A stretch of DNA of 60,000 nucleotides from Cristatella mucedo (GCA_009760855.2 WPIO01000119.1:1050001-1110000); one strand, 5' to 3'; shown: positions 23,026-34,211, counted from the stretch's first letter. Numbers and translations are program-made. Notes: a model not told the origin generated them from the letters alone.

Positions 23026-24908
23026 TAATAATAATAATAATATTGCACTTGATAAAGCGCCCTCAGAGAACTTAATCTCTTTCTAGGCGCTTTACATTTG
23101 CTGCAAAGTGATACGCAATAGAATAGTAAGTAAAATCATGCTTGAAAAACAAACAAAATGAATAACATGGATAGGGGTTACATGCACTGGGTCAGCATGC
23201 AAATGTGGTTAGTGGCAGCATGAACAGTGTCAGCACGCATAAGCACATCGAGGACGAATCACAAGGACCCACTAAATGCTGTCCTAAATAGGTATGTTTT
23301 TAAGTTTCTTTTAAATGTGGTCAGGTCAGGGGATGTTCTGATGCAGGTCGGGAGGGAGTTCCAGGCTGTGGGAGCATACGAGCTAAATGCACGGTCTCCA
23401 AAGGATTTAAGGTTTGTACGAGGTATTTCTAGACTGTTGGATTCCGAAAAGCGAGTGGTACGATGCTTTGCCTGATGGGGTAGTATATCTGAAAGATAGG
23501 CTGGAGCCATAGAATGAAGAGACCTAAAAGTGAGCGACAAAACCTTGAAGTCAATCCGTTGCTTGACTGGTAACCAGTGCAGGTCGGCGAGAAGTGGAGT
23601 AATGTGGCAACTGCGACGCTCACGACAGACAAGCCTAGCTGCAGAGTTTTGCACCAGCTGCAATCGCCTGATCGCACATGCTGGTAGGCCAGTAAGCAGT
23701 GAGTTGCAGAAGTCGAGACGAGATGTCACGAATGCATGGACCAACTTGGACGTGGTATCCTTATCTAAACAAGCCCTAATTTTAGCAATGTTATGAAGCT
23801 GAAAATAGGCTGATTTGACTGTGGAGCTGATGTGGTCGTCTAACGAGAGGTCGCTTTGGAATATGACACCTAGATTTCGAGCTGATGCAACTGGAGATAT
23901 GCTGGCAGAGCCAATTTTGAAAGTCAGCCTTTCCAATTTCTGAATAACACTAGGTTTGCCCATAACTAGTAAGTTAGTTTTATCATCGTTTAGTTTTAGA
24001 AAATGTGCTGCCATCCATGATCGGATGTCATCAATGCATGCAGCAAGTGAGTTGAGAGAATTTGAGGTGCTCGAAGGCTGGGAGGGATCAAAGCAAAGGT
24101 ACAACTGAGTGTCATCCGCATAGAAGTGAAAGCCTAGATTGTGCTTGGGGCAATCACATCAGCGAGAGGGAGAGTATAAACGGTGAAAAGGACCGGACCT
24201 AGCACAGAGCCCTGAGATACTCCATATTTCAGAGGTACTTCAGATGATCTTTGTCCATTTACGTCAACACTCTGGAGTCTCCCACTGAGATAGGACCTGA
24301 ACCACTGCAGAGCAGTGCCAGTGATGCCCAGGCGAGATGAGAGGCGCTCTAGAAGTACTTTGTGATCGATGGTATCAAAAGCTGCCGAAAGATCGAGCAA
24401 AACAAGAAGAGACACTCTACCCATGTCTGCATTCCTAAGTATGTCGTTGTATACCCGAAGCAATGCTGACTCTGTGGAGTGATTAGCTCTAAAGCCAGAC
24501 GGGAACTTACTAGCAAGGTGTGAGGTTTCGATATACGAGTTCAGCTGGTCTGCCACGACCCGTTCCAGTGTCTTTGATAGGAATGGTAGAAGGGAGACTG
24601 GGCGGTAGTTGCTTAAGTTCTCTTGGTCTAGTGTAGCTTTCTTGAGAAGTGGCCTGACTACAGCTTTTTTGAAAGATGCTGGGACCTGACCTGAGGCTAA
24701 TGACATATTAATGATGTTGGTTATGCATGGCAGCAGCAGATCAATGCAACGTAGGAGCAGGACAGTGGGAATAGGGTCCAGTGGACTTGTTGTCTTCTTT
24801 GATTGAGATACGAGCTTTAGGACTACATCACTAGTGACCTGTTTAAATGCAGACATTGAGGCGCAGCCAGGAACCGAGGAACAGCATTCTAGTGGGAAGG
24901 TTGTCATC
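23026..24908 (-). mobile_element. LINE family B, 5'-truncated copy with RT domain
   Basis: The best-preserved family B copy. Reading down from 24907 it encodes SPLDPIPTVLLLRC, NYRPVSLLPFLSKTLERVV, FRANHSTESALLRVY, LLDLSAAFDTIDHKVLLERL and a GVSQGSVLGPVLF block. The frame then shifts just before the catalytic FYADDTQ, because ttggggcaatcac carries two extra G relative to ttggcaatcac in its sisters. A second frame (24104-23259) completes RT and the C-terminal domain (VHAFVTSRLDFCNSLL; LLADLHWLPVKQ). 3' UTR, hairpin and (ATT)n tail end at 23026. The endonuclease is missing. Confidence 0.88.
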
Positions 24909-25300
24909 GCAGGGAAAAGCCACTAGGCCACTGCAGCTGGCGATGACTATGGCTGAAAGGCTAGTTTACAAATCCCAGATGTTGAATTATAGGTCTCCTT
25001 TGCTTAAAGAGCTAGGATGGCTGCCAGTTGATCAGCCGATAAAAAAACAGCTGATACAGAGCAAAGTTCTTATGCTGACCCATGAGGCCCGCCGTGGCTT
25101 GGCTCTTTTATACCTAACTGAACTGCTGCACCACTCAATTCTTATGCAACGACAATTACTTCCCTGCTGCAGACTATGGCACATGCCTTCCAGCTGTTCT
25201 GAGCAGCTACTTCCATGCTACTCCCTACCTCAACTGCCCTCCTGATTCTGCTATACTTCTCACTTGCTCTTTGCTGCGTGAGATGAAGTCCTGTGGACGA
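24909..25300 (+). mobile_element. LINE family A, 3' part (3' side of nest)
   Basis: It continues the family A ORF after the inverted insertion: RPLQLAMTMAERLVYKSQ, LLKELGWLPVDQPI, LLYLTELLHHS. A 3' UTR follows with the words cttccatgctactccctac and ttgctgcgtgagatgaagtc. No (ACATT)n tail is left. Confidence 0.75.
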
Positions 25301-26070
25301 CCTGCACGGCGCTCCGCTCACGCAGCTGCTGGTGCGGGTGGGCAGAGCCCTCGCTGAAGCGTCCTGCGTTACCCCCAGAGCTTGCTAGTCGTCGTCACGT
25401 TGCAGTAAACTAACAGCTCTTCACGAGGTGGGCAGTATTGCTTTGCACGTTCATTTTAGGTTTGCTACTCATGATGCAGCATGCCTTTCTCGGCCGACCC
25501 ATGCTTCTGGCGCTGTTTTGTCTCTCGTCGCCCGATACTCTCGCTTGCTTGCGTTAGCGCCGGTGTCAAGCTGCACGGCAAGCAGCAGTGTGCCTCTTAT
25601 CTTTCTGGCCTGCATCCGTGGCCTTTCCAAGCTGAGAGCGAGTTTTGCCACTGCATAAGTAGTGCAGCAGTGCTGCCGAGCGCAACCTAACCGAGCGCAA
25701 GAGCTGCCTGTGAACACCTTTTGCACAGACTAGTGCTCTTGCGTGCTTTTCCGTTTCTGACCGCTCAGGCGGTAGCTTCCGGTTCTGCCGCTAGCAGCTC
25801 ACCGAGACAGCTAGCAGTACGCTTCAAGCTGCACGAGTCCGATAACTGGGCTGTCCGTCATTTGAGTGGGCGGCCTCTGCTAGCTCTGCTAGCTCGCCCA
25901 GCCCTACCTAGCTCTGCAGCAGCAGCAGCATAGGACGTCAAGCAGCATAGGACGACTGGGCGTTAGCGAACGAACGATGTGCTAAAGAGTGTCTGCTTCG
26001 ATACCTGGCAGCCACCTGGCTCTAGTTACAGTGCCCCCCCCCCCCGGGAGTGCTGCAGCTGCTGCTGCTC

Positions 26071-26071
<1 letters not shown>

Positions 26072-26147
<76 letters not shown>

Positions 26148-26222
26148 GCGCGCGCATGTGTGCGTGCGTGCATGCGTGCGTGCATGCGTGCGTGCATGCG
26201 TGCGTGCGTGCGTGCGAGCGTT
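26072..26222. repeat. (GT)n followed by (GTGC)n-type repeat
   Basis: About 34 GT units, then GC-rich degenerate units alternating gtgcgtgc and atgcgtgc. This explains the CVCV/ACVRACV open frames. Confidence 0.95.
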
Positions 26223-26389
26223 CATACGCTCACGCGATTGCATGTGTGCTGACCCCGCTGCTCATGGGAGCTCTACTGTTGGCTATGGCTCTGTGACCTC
26301 GGGCTTGCTCGGTGACTGCTTTGTCCGCACAAGCTATCTTGAGTGAGGGCCAGCTGACAGCAGCCGGCGATACTTGCATTCTCTTTCAG

Positions 26390-26470
26390 GAATACGTGAA
26401 CCTCATGCAGTGTGTCGGCGTTCTGTGCTGGATTGCCACGGTCATAGTCACCAAGGTGCACGTGACCTAT
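26390..26470 (+). CDS. CPES: Ceramide phosphoethanolamine synthase-like, exon 3 (27 codons)
   Basis: Acceptor ctctttcag, donor TAT/GTAAGT, phase 0 on both sides. It encodes EYVNLMQCVGVLCWIATVIV followed by TKVHVTY, a last transmembrane helix with a short basic flank. This fits the end of a CPES membrane domain. Confidence 0.8.
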
Positions 26471-27110
26471 GTAAGTTGGCATCATGTCGTCACCCTCTAG
26501 CTCCATTTGCTTGCTCACACTTCCTTCGTGCTGACCTATGAGTCCTAAGCTGCCACTCTGGAATCGCTTATCGACATGAGACCCCCCCCCCATCCCGCCC
26601 GACGACCGGTAGCTGTGGTTGCAGTCCAAGACTGCGCCACCTGGAGCTGTGGCCCACAGCTGCTGCTGCACCCAGAGGCATCGCCTGCTGGCCTCTCTAC
26701 TGTGTGCTGCGCTGTGTAGTCGGAGTTAATATCACACGTAGCCTTAAAGTAGATGCATTTAGAATTAATACTCATTGAAACAATGGGAATTGCACCTGAA
26801 CGAAATTACCGCCCAGACTTCAAAAGACTCACCGAAATGGCATCGTTGATGCTGCCGCTCAACACATGTATCATGACGAGTTATTTGATGTGTACAAGTG
26901 GAACTTTATTCGTTGATCTTTTAAAATGTAATGGTCAAACAGTTATGAAGCAAGTGAATCCTATGACCCAACAGCTGTTTGGCCTTTATTACCTCCGAAT
27001 TTTGGCTTTACCGTTTGATTTGCTAGCGTTTCCTGATTCCTGCTTAAAACAAACCGTAGGCAGGTGCTATGCTACGTCTACTATAGTGAATCCGTTCCGC
27101 CTTTTTTCAG
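26471..27110 (+). other. CPES intron 3
   Basis: A 640-bp phase-0 intron. It contains a 129-codon open frame (26753-27142) with no recognised family, which I regard as incidental because it runs through the exon 4 acceptor in another frame. Confidence 0.6.
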
Positions 27111-27164
27111 CTTGTGTACCATGGCAACAATGGCAAAAGTAGCAATGCGAATAGACAGGCGTGA
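27111..27164 (+). CDS. CPES: Ceramide phosphoethanolamine synthase-like, exon 4, C-terminus and stop
   Basis: Acceptor gccttttttcag is strong. In phase 0 the exon gives LVYHGNNGKSSNANRQA and then TGA, a short polar tail after the last helix. Total length is 315+41+27+17 = 400 residues, close to what I know of the family. No clear AATAAA is visible in the next few hundred bases. The last exon is the least certain because it is short. Confidence 0.65.
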   Translation, partial: LVYHGNNGKSSNANRQA

Positions 27165-27380
27165 GAACTACATCTTTATAAGGCATGGAATCTATGAACC
27201 AACCAAGATATACTTTGCTCTGGCTACACAGCAAATGTTTTCCATTGTATCGATCGTTGTAAAAATTGTGAATCCTGGTCTGCTAGCCAGCGCTAAAAAA
27301 TTGGCAGAGGGGATGCACAATTTGCATAGTTGCGTGTGAGTGACAAAATGCACTCTGGGTGTTAAAAACTAAAAATCAAT
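27165..27380. other. Probable CPES 3' UTR / intergenic
   Basis: No further exon seen. The polyadenylation site cannot be placed. Confidence 0.35.
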
Positions 27381-27384
27381 GCAA

Positions 27385-27500
27385 TTCTCAATTGAGAAGG
27401 TTAACCTAGTTTTCAATCCAGAAAACTAATATAATTTTCAATTCGGAAAATTAATTTAGTTTTTTAATTCAGAAAATAATATAATTTTCAATTCAAATAT
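27385..27500. repeat. AT-rich imperfect tandem repeat
   Basis: Repeated phrases of the kind aattttcaattcagaaaatt with small variations occur about four times. This may mark the distal 3' end of the CPES transcription unit, but no function is shown. Confidence 0.7.
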
Positions 27501-30240
27501 AATGCTCTTCCGTAGCACATGCTTGCCAGTTAAGGCATTACCTCTGGGCGGAGTGGTCCGTCCAAAGCCAGGTTTCAGTTTTTGGCGACTTTCATTGGTA
27601 AACGATGCTGTCATCTGCGCTGGTGCTCCCGACTGCGGCTTTCCCTTGCCCTTATGCAGTGCACCTAAGCACAAGTGCTGCACCGCAGCTGCTGCTGCCG
27701 CCGCTTCCTCCGCCATGCGCTGCGCCTTCGTTTCATGAAGGCTCCCCGTTATGAAGCAGTGCGTGTGCACCGTCGCGGTTCGCTCCTTTCGGGCGAATGT
27801 CACTGCTGATCTTCTGCCCTGGGAGCAACTCGCTCTGCAGGATCGGCAGCCACGACTTCTCTTTGTGTTCGCCCGGCTTGCAGGATCGCTTTGCAGCTCG
27901 GGAACGTTTGCCGACGACGGTGGCAAGCCTCTGACAACGGCCTGCCGAGCTCTACCTCTGGTCATAGCCCCGGTGCATTGGGCTGTCCCTAGCTGTGGCT
28001 AGGATGGGATGGGATAAGCGGCCGAAACTAGAGAGGGAGAGGCAGACAAGACAGAAAGAGACACTGAGAAAGGGAGAAACACAGACAGACAGAGAGGGAG
28101 AGAGTGCTAGCTAACAGAGCTCCGCACGTCTGCTGCAGTGGATCACCACACGATTAGTACGATTCGAACCAAGCCAGAGAGAGCCTCGGATCCATCACTG
28201 GTCTTGATCGGTCAAGTATTGTCATCAATATGCTACCAGGTTGCCACTCAACGGTGGCTTTTGAAGAGACATGCATACCGTGCGCCCGCCGCCCCCCCCG
28301 CCAACCAGCTTGTGGACTACAGCCTTGTATCAATTCTCGGAGTAGGGGCCACTTTATTTAGCCATTAGAATGGGTTAGAGCCGGCTGAGCGCAGAGCGGT
28401 CCGCCTGCAACCGCCTGAGAGCCAGCCAGCAGACGGAACGGCAGCAGCAGCAAGGTCAGGTCCACCCAGCTGTAGCCGGCGTCGCACGAGTCGAACTGGA
28501 GCCGTAGCATGACCGAGGTCAGCGTGACATCTGGACGAGTCGAATGCGGCGCTGTCGGTGCCACACTGCACCCTCCCTCTGCAGTCCTCCACCTAGCCGT
28601 CAACGACCGAAGTGCTAGAAAAATCGTACTCCTCACTCCCCCTCCCACCCCCTTCCGGTCATTGATTGGGTGGCTGCTATTTTGCTGAGTGGCACTAATT
28701 TCGCCTCGCTGTCGCCAGTCATCGTGCAGCCGTCCGCTGATGATGGTGCTCTAGCGGCATCCTGATCTTCGTCGGCGTCACATTCCGGCCTGCGCACGCC
28801 GATCGCATTGGCGTTGCATGCCAGAGCGGCTCGTTCCGCGTCGTCCAGGTCCAGAGCGCACTCAGCTCGGTTCCGGCGTCTCCAGGCAGCTAGTCGGACT
28901 GAGGCTGCGACGGCTTTGGCCGCAGGAGCGGCTGCCCTCACCTGGGGAGGAAGCAAGCAGCCTTCTTCCTAGCCAGAGGAGGAGGAGGAGGAACGTTTCG
29001 GGACAGGACCCCTTCCTCTGCAGCCTGCAGCTGTAGGGCGAGCGGCCGGCCTGCCGGCAGGTTGCATCTAGCACAGACAGCCGCCTCTTTGCGCGCTCCG
29101 CCGTCGTGCGTCCTCTCCACATTTGCGATGAGGGATGGCAGTCGGTCGCAGCAGCCGAATGCGTGCGCGCAGCCTGGCTGCCTGCGCTGACAGGTCTCTT
29201 CGGGCTGAGCACTGCCTTTTATTGATTATTATAAGCACGGCTGAAGCACACGCACAGCAGCAACTTCAGCGCAGCTTAGCCGGCTAGCCATGCTAATGGC
29301 TCGAGGGCAGGCGGTCTCGCGCTCCCGCAGCTGCTGTGCATGCTGTTGGAGCTGTTCTGCTTCGGTGGCGACGAGCTCACGCAGCCGAGCGTCGTGAGCC
29401 CAGTTGGCACCCGGCTGCAGCACGGCACCGAGTCCGGTGGTAGCCGTCTGCCGCGCTTGCTTGGCGCTGCTGGCAGCAGGTCGGCACCGCGAGCCTCACG
29501 GGTCGGTCGAGGTAGGATCGGATACTTATCGGCTGCTTATTTGCTCTTCTTGGCCAATCTGAAATGTGGTGAGACCAATATAAAACTGATGCAGCCGCAG
29601 GAGCTCCCTGTTTCTCTCTCTCTCGAGGCGACGTCAGCCAAACCCAGACAAGCACTGCCAGCTCGCCGATCGTTGCTCGCCCGACAGTCGCGGTCATTCA
29701 GGTAACAAACCCCGGACAGGCATGGACCGACACGCAGGGCTGTGTCACCTACCAGAAGCGCATCTGACGACGATGCCTGTACTCGATGTCCTAGGGAGGG
29801 AGAGAGAGAGAGAGAGAGTGGGGGAAGGAGAGAGAGATCTCAGACAGGCCGAAGACAGAGGCGAATGACAGACAGAAAATTGAAGACCGAGTCGGTGGCG
29901 CAAGAAAAGATGCACTCGCTGTGGCAGCGAGTCCACCAGTCCCTGTGCACCTAGGCTGCTGCTGCTGCTTCGACCGTCGAGCTAGGCGATGACGGCCGTG
30001 GCAGGCACCCTCTGGGTCGCGCGGCTAGAATCTCGGCTGCTAGATTGCAAGCGACTGCAGCTCATTTGGCAAAATTGTTGACTTAATCGAGCAAGAGCAT
30101 TTAGGACCAGCTGTAGAGACCTCGTGGCAGTTTTTTTCCTGCCGCCGAGCCTAAAGAGAAGCACGAGAAGAGCGAGAGAGAGGGCGGAGGGCGAGAGTAA
30201 AACTAGGAAGCTGCCGCCTCGGAGCTAGCTCATACTCTCA
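27500..30240. other. GC-rich region with overlapping ORFs, unassigned
   Basis: Composition rises to gene-like GC content between the two convergent genes. Open frames exist on both strands, the longest on minus at 27965-27456 (169 codons, Ala-rich, then a Lys/Arg/Gly-rich end) and 28956-28633 (acidic middle). No domain is recognised and I could not connect any of them by splice sites in phase. A third gene's exons or a promoter region are possible. A short GA run is at 29799-29818. Confidence 0.3.
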
Positions 30241-31920
30241 GCCGCCTCAATGGTGAGCTCGCAAGTGGTAAGCACTCAAAGAGAGCAAACATACACTGTT
30301 ACGGGTCATGTCTTCTGCCTGTATAGCTTAGTCAAATAGAGGATTGTTGTGCCCACGAGGCAAGCACTAGCTAGCTATTACCACCTCTACACAGGGGCAC
30401 GCACATGCCTGTGCGAGCGCTAAGAAAACCCGGTGCAAAATCCACTCAATCTTTACGGAGTTAGGCAGAATGCACGACATTATACGTTGCGTGTTTAGTC
30501 CGTGGAGATTAGACGGCATCGTGAAGTTATTAATAGAATGTCTGCGTTGCTAGCTGTGTTTCCCAACGACGGCAGAAAGGAGAGTTTGAACGGGAAATAC
30601 TGCACATAGCGACAGCCAGTGTGCGGAACAGAGCCGGGGGCCTAAACTAGCTCGAGAAACACTGCATATATGACACACCCGTGTGGGAGGGGGCCTAAAC
30701 GTCAGCGGCTGAACGTCGCAAGGCATGGACTAGACTTGTGTAAATGAACATGTAAGAATCGATGCACTACCACCGAGTCAGGCGCATCAACCGTCTGCGG
30801 TTACCACCAAGCATCTGGCAGCATCGAATAATGCTATCAAGGTTAACGAGGTCTCACACAGTTGCGATCCACCGCTGTTGCAAAAGATGCCCTATGTGAC
30901 TGGAAGTATGCCAGAATTTTTCTTTGTTCATCTCATCATCGTTATTATCGTCAAAGGAAACAGTCAAAATTTTGGCACCGAGCACTTTGCGATATCGGAC
31001 CAGCACCCCTAGCAGCAGCAGCTATTTTATCGCAAATTGTCCGGACAGAATCCCGAAAGTCCATTGCTGGTATGAATAAACTGCCCAGCCGAGAAAACCG
31101 CACCGAGCACGAGGCGTCCTCATTTTCAGGGTGCACTGAGCAGCGCCATCAAAAGGGTGGTTTCTGAGCACAGTATTGCAGAAATTAACTTAAACCCTAA
31201 TCCACATACCTAAAGCTACTGGGTCAGGCACATTGACCACAGCATTTCTTTAAATAAGGAAGAACAGAATCTCTTTCCAAGACGTTAAATGGGGTTGAAA
31301 AAGACATCAGCTGACAAGTGACCAAAATCGGCATGATTTCAGCGTGCGCGCATGCTCGTGCACATTCGATTTTACAAGATGGCCAAGCATATGCTGAGAG
31401 GACCTGGTGAGCTTCGAGTGTCGTTTACTTCCTTAATGTGAGCATGCTTCCCTAATGTCTGACCCTGCCGGGATCGCAGATACATCTATTAACCAAAATA
31501 CTTCATAAAGTTTGCCGCAGTGTAAAGTGCAGGCTCTAACAAGAGCCTGGGTCTGACATCGATCTAGCTAGTTCAAAGGCTGCATTCTGCATTAACACCA
31601 GGCAGCTTAGAAAAGCCGTGGGCTTATTGTTTTTGCTTGCAAGCCATAGGCTTGCCAGTCACACCCTAGACTGATTTATAAAACTGAGAATAATTTTTTA
31701 TTTAAAAAGGCTGGGCGGTCTCATTGGCCGATAAAGCCACCTCCGACCAATGCAGGCATGGCAACGAGTTGCAATCTGCAACCTACGTTAAGAAATCTTC
31801 CGACGTTTCTTTACCTGAAGGGTTGTCATAATTATGTCCTGCAAAAAGGGATGAAATGTCACACAACGACCTTTTCATCATCCCCTTTTTGGTCTTCACT
31901 GGCAGAAAAACTTGGCCATA
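30241..31920. other. Intergenic, no gene recognised
   Basis: Low coding potential on both strands. No known repeat recognised. Confidence 0.45.
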
Positions 31921-31924
31921 GGTA

Positions 31925-32095
31925 ATATTTAGTTTTTTTTTTATTTTATAGTAATTTTATAATTTAACTTAATTTAATTTAATGATAATTGTATGGGTTA
32001 ATTATTAGTTTTAGTTTAAATAATTGATTTATTTTTAATAAGTATTAGTAATTTTTTATAATTAGTCACAGGTTTCCAATAATTCACTAGATAAA
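31925..32095. other. Very AT-rich patch
   Basis: Dominated by attta, ttaat and ttagt words with no regular period, immediately before LINE family A debris. Confidence 0.7.
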
Positions 32096-32109
32096 GAAAT
32101 TGTTCAAAT

Positions 32110-33262
32110 CAGCCATAGTTCGACCAATCAAAATATCCTACTTAAACGATTGAGAATAACGATCGGTACAGTAGACAAGGCTCCAGCAGGTTTGAATCGT
32201 ATGTGAGCAGCGATCGTGTTCTGTCGGCGTTCTTGTGGCGGTCAGGTATCATCTAGCAGACCAGTCGTCTGTGGACTTCCAAAAGTGCCTAGAGTTGGTC
32301 CTTTGCTGTTCTCCATGTATACCAAGCCTATCACAAAAGTGATATAGGCCCGTGGCATCGGCTATTACTTCGATGCCAACTATACCCAGTTTTAATTGTC
32401 ATTTAAAAAGGCTGAATCACTTTCAGCAACTCATAAACTTAAGGTTTGCTTTGTCTGGATGTCAGCCAATTTTCTCAACCTAAACTATAATAAAACCAAA
32501 CTCCTAATCATGGCCCTACCACAGCCGTCAGGTGGACTAGGAGACTTTACTCATCAAAGCGGTAGTGCTGCAGTGTGACTGTTATCGTGTTTTCGGAGTT
32601 TAAATGCCCTCTTTGGTAACTGCTTGACCTGTAAAAGCTTTATTAAGTAGACTGCTCTCACAGCTAGCCATCACGTTCGATTCCTGTTAGGGTTTAGGGA
32701 CTGTCTGCCATGGTGCCTGGCTAGCTCCTCTCTACCTGATTCTGTCAAGGCTGGAACTTTATAATTCGGTTGTTAATTGAGCATGCTACCACTAACCATT
32801 CAACCGTGCTTCCATTGCAGCAAATGTACAGCCCCTAGAAAGAGATTGAGTTCTCTGAGGGTGCTTTATGCAATGTATTCTATACATACATATACATATA
32901 CCTATATATACATAACTGCACTATATTGTGTGTGTGTGTGCGCGTGTGTGTGCATTCGTGTGGCTGCAAGTTGGTCACAAAATCCCATAGGGTCAGTCAT
33001 GTGTCTTCTTTACTAAAAGAGCTGCGATGGTTTCAGATCGATCAACGAATACAAATGAGCAAAATTCTTACTCTGACCTGCAAGGCCTGCAATCACTTGG
33101 CTCATTCATATCTAGCTGAACTGCTGCACTAGTTTCAGCCTCCTTGTGCCTTCAGGTCCTCCAGGAAAATACAATAGGTATTCCATTCTTCCACAATTCT
33201 TATGCAAAAAAAGCTCTCCTGCTGCCGACTGTGGGGCACCTTTTTCAGCCGCCGACATTCTA
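32110..33262 (+). mobile_element. LINE family A, degraded copy with inserted family B tail
   Basis: Plus-strand remnants parallel the 22.3-kb copy: aaaatatcctacttaaacga, then a cgatcg(g)ta...aagg block, FLNLNYNKTKLLIM (cf. CKLDDDKTELLLIG), and after an interruption LKELRWFQIDQRIQ and YLAELLH. The interruption at about 32765-32890 is a family B 3' tail. It is heavily decayed. Confidence 0.7.
32765..32890 (+). mobile_element. LINE family B, solo 3' tail nested in family A
   Basis: It shows gcatgctaccactaaccatt, the UTR end ttccattgcagcaaatgta, and the hairpin arms cccctagaaagagattgag / ttctctgagggtgctttat. A TA/CA-rich tail up to about 32920 replaces the usual ATT tail, followed by a short (GT)n run. 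Confidence 0.75.
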
Positions 33263-33264
33263 TT

Positions 33265-33530
33265 ATATCTATTGATGTAATGTAATGTATCTCCGTCTGT
33301 AACTCCACAAAGTCATAAAGACCATGTGGGTGTTACGCAGGAGAGTTTTGTATAGCGCACTCACAGCCTAAGCGGCTTTCGGTACGCATTCGGTAGCCAA
33401 TAGACTTCGTCTCACGCAACAAAGAGAAAGTGGAAAGCATAGCGGAGTCAGGAGAGCAGTTGAGGTAGTGAGAAGCATGGAAGTAGCAGCTCAGGACCGC
33501 TATGATCTGCTCCACCACAACTCACAACAC
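33265..33530 (-). mobile_element. LINE family A, solo 3' end
   Basis: Reverse complement of the family A 3' UTR seen at 15.9-16.15 kb: tgtaatgtaatgtatctccg (tail), gtaactccacaaagtcataa, cacagcctaagcggctttcg and gagaagcatggaagtagcag. It lies tail-to-tail with the plus copy next to it. Confidence 0.8.
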
Positions 33531-33767
33531 GTGTCTTAGATAGTAAGAGCAGAAATTTCATAGTTTCTTCCAGCTGTAAAGCTCCAAAATCAGGACAAAC
33601 CGTGTGCTTTGCTATAGCGTGATGAGAAATGGCGGTTTTGATGCCACTACTGCTACGAAGACTTGGAAAATGAAGGCAAATCGCGTTTAGGGCATACATT
33701 CACAAAGTAAACTTCTCCATATCGCAGCCACAGCTAGCATAATAGCACAATCGTGAAGTGGTTTTAC

Positions 33768-33881
33768 TTACACCTTGCCGCCACCAGTAGACACACTGCT
33801 GCCGGCGCCGGCTGAGGCTCGGCCAGTGCCAGTGGCCACCACCACGGGAATTGGAAGCTTTGCTACTCGTTTCTTGATGGC
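33768..33881 (-). CDS. KANK: KANK family protein, last exon (37 residues and stop)
   Basis: Acceptor ttcaccttgcag, phase 0, joining the fifth ankyrin repeat exon. It reads AIKKRVAKLPIPVVVATGTG and continues Gly/Ala/Ser-rich to GGGKV and TAA. This is a short low-complexity tail after the ankyrin domain, as KANK proteins have. The stop codon lies inside a perfect donor word (AAGGT/GTAAGT), so splicing to an unseen further exon would change the terminus. The simplest reading is that it ends here. Confidence 0.7.
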   Translation of the reverse strand, partial: AIKKRVAKLPIPVVVATGTGRASAGAGSSVSTGGGKV

Positions 33882-34106
33882 CTGCAAGGTGAATTAAGAA
33901 AAGCGGCATGCCAAATGCTACAAGGCCGGATGCGCTGCTGCACAGACGCAAGGACGGCACCTAGCACACGACCGGAAGGCCGGAGATGGGCACGGCGTAA
34001 TGGCACCAGGCAGCGACACCACGGCCGGTGGTCCGGGCAAGCAAGCCGGACCAGCAGATCGAGCCGGGCCAGGCGCATGGCGTGAGCACGAGCTGAGACC
34101 AATTAC

Positions 34107-34211
34107 CTGCGGCAGCGCCACCGCTTTGCCGCCATGCTCTCGAGCATACAAGAGCAGGCCGATCTCCTTCTGAGCAGTCTCCAAGGCGATGGACAATGCC
34201 GTGCTGCCGTC
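34107..34211 (-). CDS. KANK: KANK family protein, fifth ankyrin repeat (35 codons)
   Basis: Acceptor gcactttcttgcag, donor CAG/GTAATT, phase 0/0. It encodes DGSTALSIALETAQKEIGLL followed by LYAREHGGKAVALPQ. The 'STALSIALE..KEI..LLYA' pattern is the typical last ankyrin repeat of KANK proteins and is among the strongest evidence for the family. Confidence 0.9.

Larger units (their letters stand above)
21766..26389 (+). other. CPES intron 2, repeat-filled
   Basis: A 4.6-kb phase-0 intron (gtaagt to ctctttcag). It holds a SINE, a family A LINE interrupted by an inverted family B LINE, a GT/GC-rich microsatellite, and GC-rich sequence at 25.3-26.0 kb in which I recognise no exon. Confidence 0.7.

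Noticed and set aside
26753-27142. 129-codon open frame in CPES intron 3
   Set aside because: It runs through the exon 4 acceptor in another frame and shows no family pattern.
27456-27965. 169-codon minus-strand open frame
   Set aside because: Possible exon, but I found no acceptor/donor pair and no partner exon in phase, so it is reported only as part of the unassigned GC-rich region.
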